Assembly: GCF_003952725.1 (NCBI RefSeq)
Contig: NZ_CP032509.1
Span: 3,372,001-3,436,000, forward strand
Direction: 5' to 3'
Length of the DNA stretch: 64,000 nt
Source: Georhizobium profundi
GTDB lineage: Bacteria; Pseudomonadota; Alphaproteobacteria; Rhizobiales; Rhizobiaceae
Shown: positions 34,530-44,062 of the stretch, piece after piece
Numbering within the stretch: position 1 is the first letter of the stretch
How the letters are laid out: each line of letters opens with the position of its first letter
The notes under the pieces: model-generated
Database searches by the model: none
What the model saw: the letters and a program-made list of their open reading frames with translations, nothing else
Told to the model about the DNA's origin: nothing
Position numbers and translations under genes: made by a program

Positions 34530-34783
34530 GAAATTGTCCTGTATCTCGTCGATGAAGGCGGCTTGGGAGACGGAGCCGAATGACGCGAAAGCGAAACGGG
34601 TGCTGAGATCGCACCGGCCGCTTTCTGACCGTCCGATAGTTAAATCCAAGCGCGCGAATGTCGAGCCCGAATAGGTAAAAACATCGTTTGCCCATCGGCG
34701 CCAGCATTGCCGCCGCGCTTTCCATGGCAACGCTGTTCCGATAGGACAGCACGATCCCTCACAGTCAGCAAGGCGTGCCATTC

Positions 34784-37429
34784 ATGCGTACCGAGACCGG
34801 CCAGGTTTTTCATCTGAGCGATTACCGTCCGACCGATTTTGCCATCGAGACGGTGTCGATGACGTTCCGCCTGGCCGGCGCGGACACGGAAGTGGTGAGC
34901 CAGATGACGCTCCGTCGCCGCGATGGCGTTCCGACCGATGCACCGCTGGTGCTCGACGGCGACGCGCTGCAACTGGTTTCGCTTGCCATCGACAACGAAA
35001 CCGCGGAGGGCCAGAGATATGAGGTCACGCCGGATCGGCTGACAATCCACGATCTGCCGGCGGACGGCACTTTCTCCGTCACGGTCACGACCAAGCTCGA
35101 CCCGGCCGCCAACACGCAGCTGATGGGTCTCTATCGCTCTAATGGCGTCTATTGCACCCAGTGCGAGGCTGAAGGCTTCCGGAGGATCACCTATTTCCTC
35201 GATCGGCCGGATGTTCTCGCCGTCTACACCGTTCGAATCGAGGGCGACCGGAGCGAGACCCCGCTCCTGCTTTCGAATGGCAATCCCGTGGAAGCCGGCG
35301 CGCTCGATGGGAACCGGCACTATGCGGTCTGGCACGATCCGCACCCCAAGCCGTCCTACCTCTTTGCGCTGGTCGCCGGTGACCTCGGCGTCGTCGACGA
35401 TGTCTTCACCACCGCGTCGGGCAGATCGGTCGACCTCAAGATCTATGTGGAGCACGGCAAGGAGGCGCGCGCGGCCTATGCCATGGACGCGCTGAAGCGC
35501 TCGATGAAGTGGGACGAAGACGTCTTCGGGCTCGAATACGATCTCGACATCTTCCAGATCGTCGCGGTGTCCGATTTCAACATGGGGGCGATGGAGAACA
35601 AGGGTCTCAACGTCTTCAACGACAAATATGTGCTGGCTGACCCCGAGACTGCGACCGATGCCGACTACGCCAATATCGAGGCGATCATCGCGCATGAGTA
35701 CTTCCACAATTGGACCGGCAACAGAATCACTTGCCGCGACTGGTTCCAGCTCTGCCTCAAGGAAGGGCTGACCGTTTACCGCGACCACGAATTCTCCGCC
35801 GACATGCGCTCGCGCCCGGTCAAGCGCATTGCCGAGGTGCGGCTCTTGAAGGCGCACCAGTTTCCGGAGGATGCCGGCCCGCTCGCTCACCCGCCCCGGC
35901 CGGTGACCTACAGCGAGATCAACAATTTCTATACGGCGACGGTCTACGAGAAGGGCTCGGAGGTCGTGCGTATGATCGCGACGATCCTCGGCGCCGAGGG
36001 CTTCCGCAAGGGCATGGATCTCTATTTCGAGCGTCATGATGGTGAAGCCGCGACGATCGAGGATTTCGTCAAATCCTTCGAGGATGCGACCGGCACCGAC
36101 CTTGCCCAGTTCGCCATCTGGTACCATCAGGCCGGCACGCCGACCGTCAGCGTGTCCGTCAACTACGACCAGCGTTCAGACAGCCTGACCGTCGATCTGG
36201 AACAGTCGGTGGCCGCAACGCCCGGTGAAAGCGCCAAGAAGATCATGCACATCCCCTTGCGCTTTGGGCTGCTGCTCGAAGACGGAAGCGAAGCTGAACC
36301 AGCGGAGGTTTCAGGTGCGCGCGTCGATGGCGACGTCATCCATCTGACCGAACGCCGCCAGAGTGTCGTCTTCAAGAGCTTGGGCGGCCGGCCGGTGCTG
36401 TCGCTCAACCGCGGATTTTCCGCGCCGATCAATTTGTCCTTCGAACAATCATCGGCCGATCTCGCCCATATCGCGAAGCACGAGAGCGATGCCTTTGCCC
36501 GGTGGCAGGCGCTGAACGAATTTGCGATGCGGATACTGCTGGATGCGGCGAAGCTTTCGCGTGACGGTCGGACGGTGGCGGTCGATCCCGATCTCATCGC
36601 AGCGCTGATCGCCAGTGCCAGCGACGAGACGCTGGAGCCGGCCTTCCGCGCCCAGGCGCTCAGCCTGCCGAGCGAGGCCGACATTGCGCGCGAACTCGGC
36701 AGCAATATCGATCCGGATGCGATCAAGCGCGGCCGCGACGCCGTGCTTGCCGCGGTCGCCCAGGCCCTCAAACCGGTCGCGGAAAAACTGTTCGACGAGA
36801 TGGCAACGCCCGGGCTCTTCTCGCCGGACGCGATCAGTGCGGGCAAGCGCGCGCTGCGGGCCGTTGCGCTCAGCTATCTGTCGATTGCCGAAGCGGACCC
36901 GAAACGCGCTCTCGGGGTTTTCGACGAGGCCGACAACATGACTGACATGGCATCGGCGCTTCAGATTCTGGCGCATCTCTTCCCGGGATCGGCCGAGGCC
37001 ACACAAGCTCTCGCGGCCTTCGAGGGACGCTTTGGCGGCGACCCGCTGGTGATCGACAAGTGGCTGTCGATCCAGGCCATGGCACCGGGCGCCGATACGC
37101 TCGATCATGTGAAGGGGCTGATGGAAACACGCCATTTCGCGCTCTCCAACCCGAACCGCGTGCGGGCGCTCATCGGTGCCTTTGCATCGGGCAACCCCAC
37201 GGGGTTCAACCGCGAAGACGGCGCGGGATACGGTTTCCTGGCCGATCAGGTGCTTGCGATCGACGCCCGCAACCCGCAGCTCGCCGCCCGCCTTTTGACT
37301 TCCATGCGCTCCTGGCGCTCGCTCGAAGCCGGCCGGCGCGAACACGCACGTGCTGCGCTTTCGCGAATTGCCGCGGCCGAGGGGCTCTCCACCGACGTCA
37401 GCGACATCGTGAAACGAACGCTGGCATAG
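34784..37429 (+). CDS. pepN: Aminopeptidase N
   Basis: 881 residues, usual for proteobacterial PepN (M1 family, gluzincin). AAGG ten bases before ATG 34784; an in-frame GTG at 34775 is possible. Substrate-binding GAMEN motif in MGAMENKGLN near residue 267; zinc site HEYFH at 304-308 with downstream Glu in KEGLTVYRDHEF; the conserved Tyr follows in ATVYEKGSEVVRM. C-terminal Ig-like and helical domains complete it. It removes N-terminal residues from peptides in the cytosol (no signal peptide). It precedes the PleC-like kinase on the same strand, with 135 bases between. Confidence 0.95.
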   Translation: MRTETGQVFHLSDYRPTDFAIETVSMTFRLAGADTEVVSQMTLRRRDGVPTDAPLVLDGDALQLVSLAIDNETAEGQRYEVTPDRLTIHDLPADGTFSVTVTTKLDPAANTQLMGLYRSNGVYCTQCEAEGFRRITYFLDRPDVLAVYTVRIEGDRSETPLLLSNGNPVEAGALDGNRHYAVWHDPHPKPSYLFALVAGDLGVVDDVFTTASGRSVDLKIYVEHGKEARAAYAMDALKRSMKWDEDVFGLEYDLDIFQIVAVSDFNMGAMENKGLNVFNDKYVLADPETATDADYANIEAIIAHEYFHNWTGNRITCRDWFQLCLKEGLTVYRDHEFSADMRSRPVKRIAEVRLLKAHQFPEDAGPLAHPPRPVTYSEINNFYTATVYEKGSEVVRMIATILGAEGFRKGMDLYFERHDGEAATIEDFVKSFEDATGTDLAQFAIWYHQAGTPTVSVSVNYDQRSDSLTVDLEQSVAATPGESAKKIMHIPLRFGLLLEDGSEAEPAEVSGARVDGDVIHLTERRQSVVFKSLGGRPVLSLNRGFSAPINLSFEQSSADLAHIAKHESDAFARWQALNEFAMRILLDAAKLSRDGRTVAVDPDLIAALIASASDETLEPAFRAQALSLPSEADIARELGSNIDPDAIKRGRDAVLAAVAQALKPVAEKLFDEMATPGLFSPDAISAGKRALRAVALSYLSIAEADPKRALGVFDEADNMTDMASALQILAHLFPGSAEATQALAAFEGRFGGDPLVIDKWLSIQAMAPGADTLDHVKGLMETRHFALSNPNRVRALIGAFASGNPTGFNREDGAGYGFLADQVLAIDARNPQLAARLLTSMRSWRSLEAGRREHARAALSRIAAAEGLSTDVSDIVKRTLA

Positions 37430-37564
37430 GGCGCCTGAAACACGGGGGCCGTGAAGGTTAAAGAAAGATTGCCACCGGCTCTGGACAACACGATTCGCCC
37501 ATGATTCCTTAGGGCAGATTCGGAGATGGGATAGCCGAATCGCTCCAGAAGGAAGTTGGGAACA

Positions 37565-39946
37565 ATGGCGGAAGCGCAGCCTTTGGGCGCGGCCGATGGC
37601 CTTGCCATGTCCACCGACAAGGGTGGTGTGAAAGCGTGGGATGGAAATCTCGCCGGACACGCCAAGCTCTTCGCCCGGCCGACTTACGCGCAGCTGGTCA
37701 AGGCTGAGCCCTATCTCAAGCGCTCCATCCCCATCCTCATCGTCGTCTTCCTGCTGGTGGTGGGGGCCGCACGCTTCGTCGACCTGACGGGCCAGCGCGA
37801 AGCCGCCATCGATCAGGGCCGCGACGCCGTCGTCATGGCCGTCACCGCTGCGAGCGCCATCCTCTCGGATGCCGATCTTTCGGGCGATACCGCCCGCTGG
37901 GATACCGAAGCGCGCCTGAACCGGCTGCTGCCGACGGAACGGCTGAGCGAAGGCCAGATCATGCTCGTGGCCGACACTTCGGCGCGGGTCTTTGCCGCAA
38001 CGGCCAACGGTTCCTCGCTCATCGGACTTTCCGCCCATGTGCTTGCGCCGGAAAGCTCCGCCATGTGGCGGTTCGGCCAGCGCGCCGGTGTCGGCGAGAT
38101 CGAGCATGGCGACGTGTCCTATCTCGTCAGCGTATCCCATCTGCCATCGGGCGAAGGCTCGGTGCTGACGCTTGCACCGCTGACGCCGATCATGGAGGAC
38201 TGGCGCCGTTCCGTGTCGCTGAACGTCACGCTGTTCACGGCCACGTCGGCAGTGCTGCTCGTCATCCTCTACGCCTATTTCAGCCAGGCCACCCGGGCGC
38301 GGGAAGCCGACGACATCTACATGGAATCGCATCTGCGCGTGGATACGGCGCTCTCGCGCGGCCGCTGCGGTCTGTGGGACTGGGACATGGCGCGGGGGCG
38401 TATGTACTGGTCGAGCTCGATGTACGAAATGCTCGGCATGCCGCCGCGCGACTGCGTGCTGTCGTTCGGCGATGCCATGCGGCTCATGCATCCCGACGAC
38501 AGCGATCTCTATTCGATTGCCCGATCCATCGCACGCGGCGAGACCAAGCAGGTCGACCAGATTTTCCGCATGCGCCACGCCGACGGGCATTATGTGTGGA
38601 TGCGCGCCCGTGCGCAGGTGATCGACCGCTCCTCGACCCAGACACATCTCATCGGTATCGCCATGGATGTGACCGAGCAGCACAAGCTCGTGCAGAAGAC
38701 GGCCGAGGCCGATCAGCGCCTGTTCGAGGCGATCGAAAGCACATCCGAAGCCTTCGTGCTTTGGGACAAGAACGAAGAGCTCGTGCTCTGCAACTCAAAC
38801 TACCGCACCATGTACGGCCTGCCGGACGAGGTGCTGCGCCCCGGTACGCCGCGCGCCGTGGTCTATGCGGCCTCGACACGGCCGGTTGTGGAGCGCCGCA
38901 TGGCGGATGGCGGCACGATCCAGCAGTCGCAGACCAGCGAAGTGCAGCTTGCGGACGGGCGTTGGCTGCAGATCAACGAACGCCGCACGCGCGACGGCGG
39001 CCTCGTGTCGGTCGGCACGGACATCACGCAGTTGAAGCGCCAGCAGGAGCGGCTGGCCGATTCCGAGAAGCGCCTGATGGCGACCATCGGCGACCTGTCG
39101 AACTCGCGCATGAAGCTGCAGCGCCAGACGGTCGAGCTCTCGGAGCTCAACGCCAACTATATGGCCGAGAAGGAACGCGCCCAGGCGGCGAACCAGGCCA
39201 AATCTGCCTTCCTCGCCAACATGTCGCACGAGTTGCGCACACCGCTGAATGCCATCATCGGATTCTCGGAAATCCTGCACGCGGGCATGTTCGGGCCGCT
39301 TGGCTCGGACAAGTACGTTGAATATGCCCGCGATATCCACGGGTCCGGCACGCATCTGCTCAACGTCATCAACGACATTCTCGACATGTCGAAGATCGAG
39401 GCCGGCCAGATGAAGCTGGAACGCGAAGCGATCGATCTCGCACCTCTCGTCGAGGAAGCCATGCGCCTGACCGCCATCCCGGCGGAAAAGAAGCACCTTC
39501 ACGTCGTGCAGCGCATCGAGCCGGGCCTGGCGTTGCCGGCGGACCGCCGTGCGATGAAGCAGATCCTGCTCAACCTGCTGTCCAACGCCGTCAAGTTCAC
39601 CGACGAAGGCGGCCGCGTGGCCGTCACCGCCCGCAAGGTGTCCGGCGCGGTCATCCTGTCGATCGCCGACAGCGGCATCGGCATTCCCAAATCGTCGCTC
39701 GGCAAGATCGGGCAGCCCTTCGAACAGGTGCAGAACCAGTTCTCGCGCACCAATGGCGGCTCCGGCCTGGGACTTGCCATTTCCAGGTCGCTGACCGAAC
39801 TGCACGGGGGAACGATGCGCATCAAGTCGATAGAGGGCGTCGGCACAATCGTGTCGATCCGCATCCCGAACCGCGAACAGCGCCGCCTCTCAAACGTGAT
39901 TGCGTTTGCCAATGAGCAAGGACGGTATGAAGCACGGGTGGCTTGA
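37565..39946 (+). CDS. pleC: PAS-domain sensor histidine kinase, PleC/DivJ (PdhS) family
   Basis: 793 residues. ATG 37565 follows GGGAACA and an upstream AAGGAAG. One or two N-terminal transmembrane helices (IPILIVVFLLVVGAARFV near 60; LFTATSAVLLVILYAYF near 225) bracket a periplasmic sensor. Then PAS domains (RCGLWDWDMARGRMYWSSS; SEAFVLWDKNEELVLCN), HisKA with His555 in NMSHELRTPLNAIIGFSEIL followed by MFGPLG, a PdhS-type hallmark, and an HATPase domain (NAVKFTDEGG, DSGIGIP, GGSGLGLAIS). This family controls DivK and thereby CtrA and the cell cycle. Position next to pepN and glnE matches what I recall for rhizobial PleC; the name is inference. Confidence 0.78.
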   Translation: MAEAQPLGAADGLAMSTDKGGVKAWDGNLAGHAKLFARPTYAQLVKAEPYLKRSIPILIVVFLLVVGAARFVDLTGQREAAIDQGRDAVVMAVTAASAILSDADLSGDTARWDTEARLNRLLPTERLSEGQIMLVADTSARVFAATANGSSLIGLSAHVLAPESSAMWRFGQRAGVGEIEHGDVSYLVSVSHLPSGEGSVLTLAPLTPIMEDWRRSVSLNVTLFTATSAVLLVILYAYFSQATRAREADDIYMESHLRVDTALSRGRCGLWDWDMARGRMYWSSSMYEMLGMPPRDCVLSFGDAMRLMHPDDSDLYSIARSIARGETKQVDQIFRMRHADGHYVWMRARAQVIDRSSTQTHLIGIAMDVTEQHKLVQKTAEADQRLFEAIESTSEAFVLWDKNEELVLCNSNYRTMYGLPDEVLRPGTPRAVVYAASTRPVVERRMADGGTIQQSQTSEVQLADGRWLQINERRTRDGGLVSVGTDITQLKRQQERLADSEKRLMATIGDLSNSRMKLQRQTVELSELNANYMAEKERAQAANQAKSAFLANMSHELRTPLNAIIGFSEILHAGMFGPLGSDKYVEYARDIHGSGTHLLNVINDILDMSKIEAGQMKLEREAIDLAPLVEEAMRLTAIPAEKKHLHVVQRIEPGLALPADRRAMKQILLNLLSNAVKFTDEGGRVAVTARKVSGAVILSIADSGIGIPKSSLGKIGQPFEQVQNQFSRTNGGSGLGLAISRSLTELHGGTMRIKSIEGVGTIVSIRIPNREQRRLSNVIAFANEQGRYEARVA

Positions 39947-40005
39947 GCCGGCTGGCCTGGTGATACCGTCGATCGGCTGACATTTGTCGAATGGATGGTG
40001 CGGTA

Positions 40006-40029
40006 GATCCTCGGCGCGAGGCCGAGGAT
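40006..40029. repeat. Palindromic intergenic element (ATCCTCGGC ... GCCGAGGAT)
   Basis: A perfect 9-bp inverted repeat, ATCCTCGGC at 40007-40015 and GCCGAGGAT at 40021-40029, with a five-base loop. It lies between the convergent pleC-like and EF-hand genes. Similar ATCCTCGG palindromes occur scattered in intergenic DNA of many alphaproteobacteria, from memory. It may work as a bidirectional terminator or a REP-like repeat. Confidence 0.55.
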
Positions 40030-40152
40030 GACAGGTGTTCAGAGCCCCTAGCGCAACCTAAGCGTCGGCATGGTGCGGTCTTTCGGTCATCACGGTCGGG
40101 CTTTTCCCGACGATCTGCTGAGCTGAGACTCAGTCGGTCCTGGATGCGTCTC

Positions 40153-40175
40153 ATCCCCGAGCACCGCCCGGGGAT
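40153..40175 (-). terminator. Possible terminator downstream of the EF-hand gene
   Basis: ATCCCCG (40153-40159) pairs with CGGGGAT (40169-40175) with a nine-base loop. It lies 27 bases past the stop of the minus-strand EF-hand gene. On the minus strand no clear T run follows; on the plus strand AAGGTTTTCC follows. Weak. Confidence 0.35.
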
Positions 40176-40201
40176 AAGGTTTTCCTGCTTCTGCGGCTGG
40201 C

Positions 40202-40837
40202 CTATCGGCCGTAGCGCTCCATCATGCCGTGGTGACCACCTCCAGGACCCTTGCCATGGTGGCCCATGCGGCCGTGCGGGCCGCGCATGCCCTCGCCGCG
40301 ACTGGGCATTTCGTCTGCGGTCAGCACGCCATCATCGTTGCGGTCCATGAGAGCAAAGCGCTTTTCCTGGTGGCGCTCCAGTTCCTCGATGGTGATCTCG
40401 CCGTCGCCATTGATGTCGAAGCGGGCCAGCAAGCGGGCTTCGCGGCGCTCCTGACGGCGCTGGTCGATGGCGCTCGTCAGTTCTTCCATGGAGATCACCC
40501 CATCACCATCCGCATCGGCTTCGCTTAACCAGCCGAGACGGCGCTGGCCGAATTCCTCGACGCTGATATCGCCCGAACCGTCCTGATCGAGCCGTTGCAG
40601 CATGCGATCCGCACGGCGGCCGGGACCGCGCATGGCCGGGCCGGCATCGGCGTCTTCTTCCGCCATGATGTCTGCATCGTCGCCTTCCAAGGAACCGGCA
40701 TCATCGTCCATCGGCTCTTCGATCGCGGGCACCGTCTGGTCGTCGGCGTTATCGGATTGCTGGGCGATCGCGAAGCTCGACGTGGCGAGAAGGGCCGCGA
40801 TCAGTGTCGCCAAAGTGGCCTTGCGTGCGATTGTCAT
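40202..40837 (-). CDS. Secreted calcium-binding protein with four EF-hand motifs
   Basis: 211 residues from ATG 40837, which has AAGGAG at seven bases; an ATG two codons earlier sits too close to that site. MTIARKATLATLIAALLA...AIAQQ is a signal peptide. An acidic stretch (EPMDDDAGSLEGDDADIMAE) comes next, then four EF-hand loops: DQDGSGDISVEEF, DADGDGVISMEEL, DINGDGEITIEEL and DRNDDGVLTADEM. The C-terminal tail is Gly/His/Met-rich (MGHHGKGPGGGHHGMMERY) and may bind transition metals. It probably acts in the periplasm as a calcium buffer or sensor. Partner unknown. Confidence 0.88.
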   Translation of the reverse strand: MTIARKATLATLIAALLATSSFAIAQQSDNADDQTVPAIEEPMDDDAGSLEGDDADIMAEEDADAGPAMRGPGRRADRMLQRLDQDGSGDISVEEFGQRRLGWLSEADADGDGVISMEELTSAIDQRRQERREARLLARFDINGDGEITIEELERHQEKRFALMDRNDDGVLTADEMPSRGEGMRGPHGRMGHHGKGPGGGHHGMMERYGR

Positions 40838-41036
40838 CCTCATACTCCTTCGTGGGCGCAGTCCGCTTCCAAGCGGCTTCGGGCCATTAAGATCGACCGG
40901 ATCCGGTCCGGCAAAGCCGCGGCGTTCAACCGAAGCTCTGGGAAGGAAGGTGCCATTCGGCCGATGAATGGCGGATGACCATGGCATTACAATTCAGTAA
41001 TCTTTGCAGAGGCTTGCCGCGCAAAGCTGGAGTCGA

Positions 41037-44036
41037 TCAACCCTTGCTGTGCGCTGCGGTGGCCTGTACGATGTCGGCGTTCAACAGGCCGAGCATGATC
41101 GTGCGCACCTGCTTTGCCTGCCGTTTCAGGTCCGCCTCGAGCGTCTTCAGGTCCGGCAATTCGGCAGTTCGGCAGAGCTGGTCGATCAGGCCGGCGGGGG
41201 CCTCGGCGGGGTCGAAATCGCCGTCGAGGCAGAGCCGCATCATCTGCGAAAGCTCCGTCTCGAGAGACAAAGCGGCCAGCACCGTCTTCAGATCGTCGGC
41301 TTTAAGCTTCCTCGACCCCAAAGCTGCCAGCACATCGGCGGTGGTCGTCGGCCGTTCGGCGCCGTCCGGAAACGCCTCCACGAGCGCGAGATGCTGCGCC
41401 ATGAACTCGATGTCCACCAGACCTCCGGGAATGAGTTTCAGGTCCCAGTTGCTCTTTGGTGGTTTTTCCTGATCCATCAGCTTGCGCATCTCGAGCACGT
41501 CGGACGCAATCTTCGCCCGATCGAGGCGTTCGGCAATGATCTCGGCCACGATCGTGTCGACATCTGCCCTGAGGCTCTCATCACCCGCGACGGTCCGCGC
41601 CCGTGTCAGCGCCATGTGCTCCCAGGTCCAGGCTTCTTCGCGCTGATACTTTGCGAACGCGTTGATGCGAGTCGCGACCGGGCCCTTGTTGCCGGAAGGG
41701 CGCAGGCGCAGATCTACCTCATAGAGCACGCCCTCGGCTGTCGGCGCCGACAGGGCGGCGATGAGACGCTGCGTCAGCCGGGCGAAATAGCGCGGCGGGT
41801 CGATGGGCTTCTTACCGTCCGATTCATCGGCCTCGGCGTCGTGGTCGTAAATCAGGAGCAGGTCGATGTCGGACCCGGCCGTCATTTCGTGGCTGCCGAG
41901 CTTGCCCATGCCAAGCAGGGCCACGCGCTGTCCGGGCACCTTGCCGTGCACGGAGGCGACTTCCGCTTCCACTGCCCGCAGCGTCGTCTCGAGAATGAGG
42001 TCGGCCAGATCGGTGAGCGCCCGACCGGCGCGAGCGCCGGTGATCGCGCCGGTCAGCAAGCGCACGCCGATGAGGAAGCGCTGTTCGGAAGCGACGATGC
42101 GCAGCCGATCGAGGATCTCCTCATAGGCAAAATTGCCGAGCAGAAACGCATCGAGACGTTGCTTGAGATAGTCGCGCGTCGGCAGTTCGGCGAGCAGCGA
42201 CGGATCGAGCATGCCGTCGAAGACATGCGGCTTGCGCGCGATGATGTCGGCCAGACGCGGCGCCGACGACATGATCGTGACGATGAGCGAAAGCAGCCCC
42301 GGGTTCTGGCCGAGCAGCGAGAAAAGCTGGATGCCCGATGGCAGGCCGGAGAGGAAGCTGTCGAAGCGCAGCAATGCCTCGTCGGCGCGCCGCGTGCGGC
42401 CAAACGCGGTCAGAAGCTCCGGCGTGAGCTCCGTCAGGCGCTCCCGCGCTTCGGCGGACTGGGTCGCACGGTAGCGGCCATAGTGCCAGGTGCGGATGAT
42501 CTTCGCGATCTCCGAGGGTTTGTCGAAGCCCAGCCGCTTCAGCGTCGCCATCGTGTCGGGGTCGTCGTCCTCGCCGGTGAAAACGAGGTTCCCGGCCTCG
42601 CCGGACAGGTGGCTCTCGTGCTCGAAGAGTTCGGCGTAGTGGTGCTCGACCGTCTTCAAACGGCGCGTGAAGTCGGCGGCGAAAACCTTGGTGTCTTTGT
42701 GCCCGGCGAGATAGGCGATGCGCTTCAGCTCCGCTTCGGTCTCCGGCAGAGTGTGGCTCTGCTCGTCGCCGACAATCTGGATGCGGTGCTCGATATCGCG
42801 CAGGTACCAGTAGGCTTCGGTCAACGTATCGGCGGTCTCCGCATCGATCCACCGGGCCTGCACCAGCGCCTGGAGCATCTCGTCGGTGCGCCGCCCGCGC
42901 AGGGCCGGCATGCGGCCACCGGCGATCAGCTGCTGCGTCTGGACGAAGAACTCGATCTCGCGGATGCCGCCGCGGCCGAGCTTGACGTTGTGCCCCTTGA
43001 CCGCGATATCGCCGAAACCGCGATGGGCGTGGATCTGGCGCTTGATGGAATGGATGTCGGCGATTGCCGCATAATCGAGATATTTGCGGAAGACGAAGGG
43101 CACGAGCTCGCGGCAGAACTGCTGGCCGGCCTCCAGATCGCCCGCAACGGGCCTCGCCTTGATGAAGGCGGCGCGCTCCCAGTTCTGGCCCCTGCCCTCG
43201 TAATAATTCAGCGCGGCTTCGACCGGGATCGCGAGCGGCGTCGAGCCCGGATCCGGACGCAGCCGGAGATCGGTGCGGAAGACATATCCGTCGCCGGTGC
43301 GCTCCTGCATGATGCGGATCAATCGGCGCGCCATTTTGGAGAAGAGATCGGCCCCATCGCCCGGATCCTTCAGCACACGGGCATCCGGCTCGAAAAACAG
43401 AACGATGTCGATATCGGAAGAGTAATTCAGTTCGCGCGCGCCGAGCTTGCCCATGCCCAGCACGATGAGGCCCGAGCCCTGGGAGGGATTGGCGCGATCG
43501 GGCAGCGTGATCTTGCCGGCATCATCCAGACCGAGCAGCAGGAAATCGATTGCGGCGGCGAGGCTCGCTTCGGCCACATCGCTCAGCCAGGCGGTCGTTT
43601 CCGCGGCAGACGCGACGCCCGCAAGATCGGCCAGCCCGAGCGTCAGCGCCGCCTCGCGCTTCAGCCGCCGCAGCGAGGCCATCAGGGCCTGCTCGGTCAC
43701 GGGGCCTTCAGCGCCTTCGGAAGGCTTCCACGCTTGGCGTGCCCGTCGGCAAAGCCCGTCAAGATTGCGATCGAGCGGTTCGGTGACTGCACGCGCCAAC
43801 ATCGCCGGATCTGCGAAAGCAGTATCGCGCAGAAAGGGTGACAGGGAGAAGGTCGCCGCGAGGAAATCGGCAAGCGTGCTGTTCTTCGCCAGCGCTTGCC
43901 CAAGCTCGGGAGCTTGCGCAGCAAAATCTTTCAGTGCCGAGCGTGCCGACTTTTCATCTGCTTTGGACAACGACCGCAACGGCGAGGACTGCAGCTCGGA
44001 GAGGGCGACCGTCGTTTTCAATTTAATTTTTGTCAC
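41037..44036 (-). CDS. glnE: Bifunctional glutamine synthetase adenylyltransferase/deadenylase
   Basis: 999 residues from a GTG at 44036 with GGGAGGG just before it. Two nucleotidyltransferase domains in one chain: the N-terminal deadenylase with ELNYSSDIDIVLFFEPD and the C-terminal adenylylase with GSDIDLLLIYDHD, each followed by a helical GlnD/PII-responsive domain (GGIREIEFFVQTQQL in the first, GGLVDIEFMAQHLAL in the second). It switches glutamine synthetase off and on in response to PII. It comes 26 bases after the end of the histidine kinase gene on the same strand, so the three genes RR-HK-glnE may form an operon. Confidence 0.95.
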   Translation of the reverse strand: MTKIKLKTTVALSELQSSPLRSLSKADEKSARSALKDFAAQAPELGQALAKNSTLADFLAATFSLSPFLRDTAFADPAMLARAVTEPLDRNLDGLCRRARQAWKPSEGAEGPVTEQALMASLRRLKREAALTLGLADLAGVASAAETTAWLSDVAEASLAAAIDFLLLGLDDAGKITLPDRANPSQGSGLIVLGMGKLGARELNYSSDIDIVLFFEPDARVLKDPGDGADLFSKMARRLIRIMQERTGDGYVFRTDLRLRPDPGSTPLAIPVEAALNYYEGRGQNWERAAFIKARPVAGDLEAGQQFCRELVPFVFRKYLDYAAIADIHSIKRQIHAHRGFGDIAVKGHNVKLGRGGIREIEFFVQTQQLIAGGRMPALRGRRTDEMLQALVQARWIDAETADTLTEAYWYLRDIEHRIQIVGDEQSHTLPETEAELKRIAYLAGHKDTKVFAADFTRRLKTVEHHYAELFEHESHLSGEAGNLVFTGEDDDPDTMATLKRLGFDKPSEIAKIIRTWHYGRYRATQSAEARERLTELTPELLTAFGRTRRADEALLRFDSFLSGLPSGIQLFSLLGQNPGLLSLIVTIMSSAPRLADIIARKPHVFDGMLDPSLLAELPTRDYLKQRLDAFLLGNFAYEEILDRLRIVASEQRFLIGVRLLTGAITGARAGRALTDLADLILETTLRAVEAEVASVHGKVPGQRVALLGMGKLGSHEMTAGSDIDLLLIYDHDAEADESDGKKPIDPPRYFARLTQRLIAALSAPTAEGVLYEVDLRLRPSGNKGPVATRINAFAKYQREEAWTWEHMALTRARTVAGDESLRADVDTIVAEIIAERLDRAKIASDVLEMRKLMDQEKPPKSNWDLKLIPGGLVDIEFMAQHLALVEAFPDGAERPTTTADVLAALGSRKLKADDLKTVLAALSLETELSQMMRLCLDGDFDPAEAPAGLIDQLCRTAELPDLKTLEADLKRQAKQVRTIMLGLLNADIVQATAAHSKG

Positions 44037-44062
44037 GTCGCCCTCCCAAGCTCCGGGACTGC

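Noticed and set aside
36449-38683. 744-codon minus-strand frame across pepN and the PleC-like gene
   Set aside because: It spans two well-supported genes on the other strand, and its composition is typical of an antisense shadow.
41004-43841. 945-codon open frame on the plus strand opposite glnE
   Set aside because: It is the mirror of glnE in GC-rich DNA. The protein is Arg/Gly/Leu-rich, has no domain, and glnE itself is complete.
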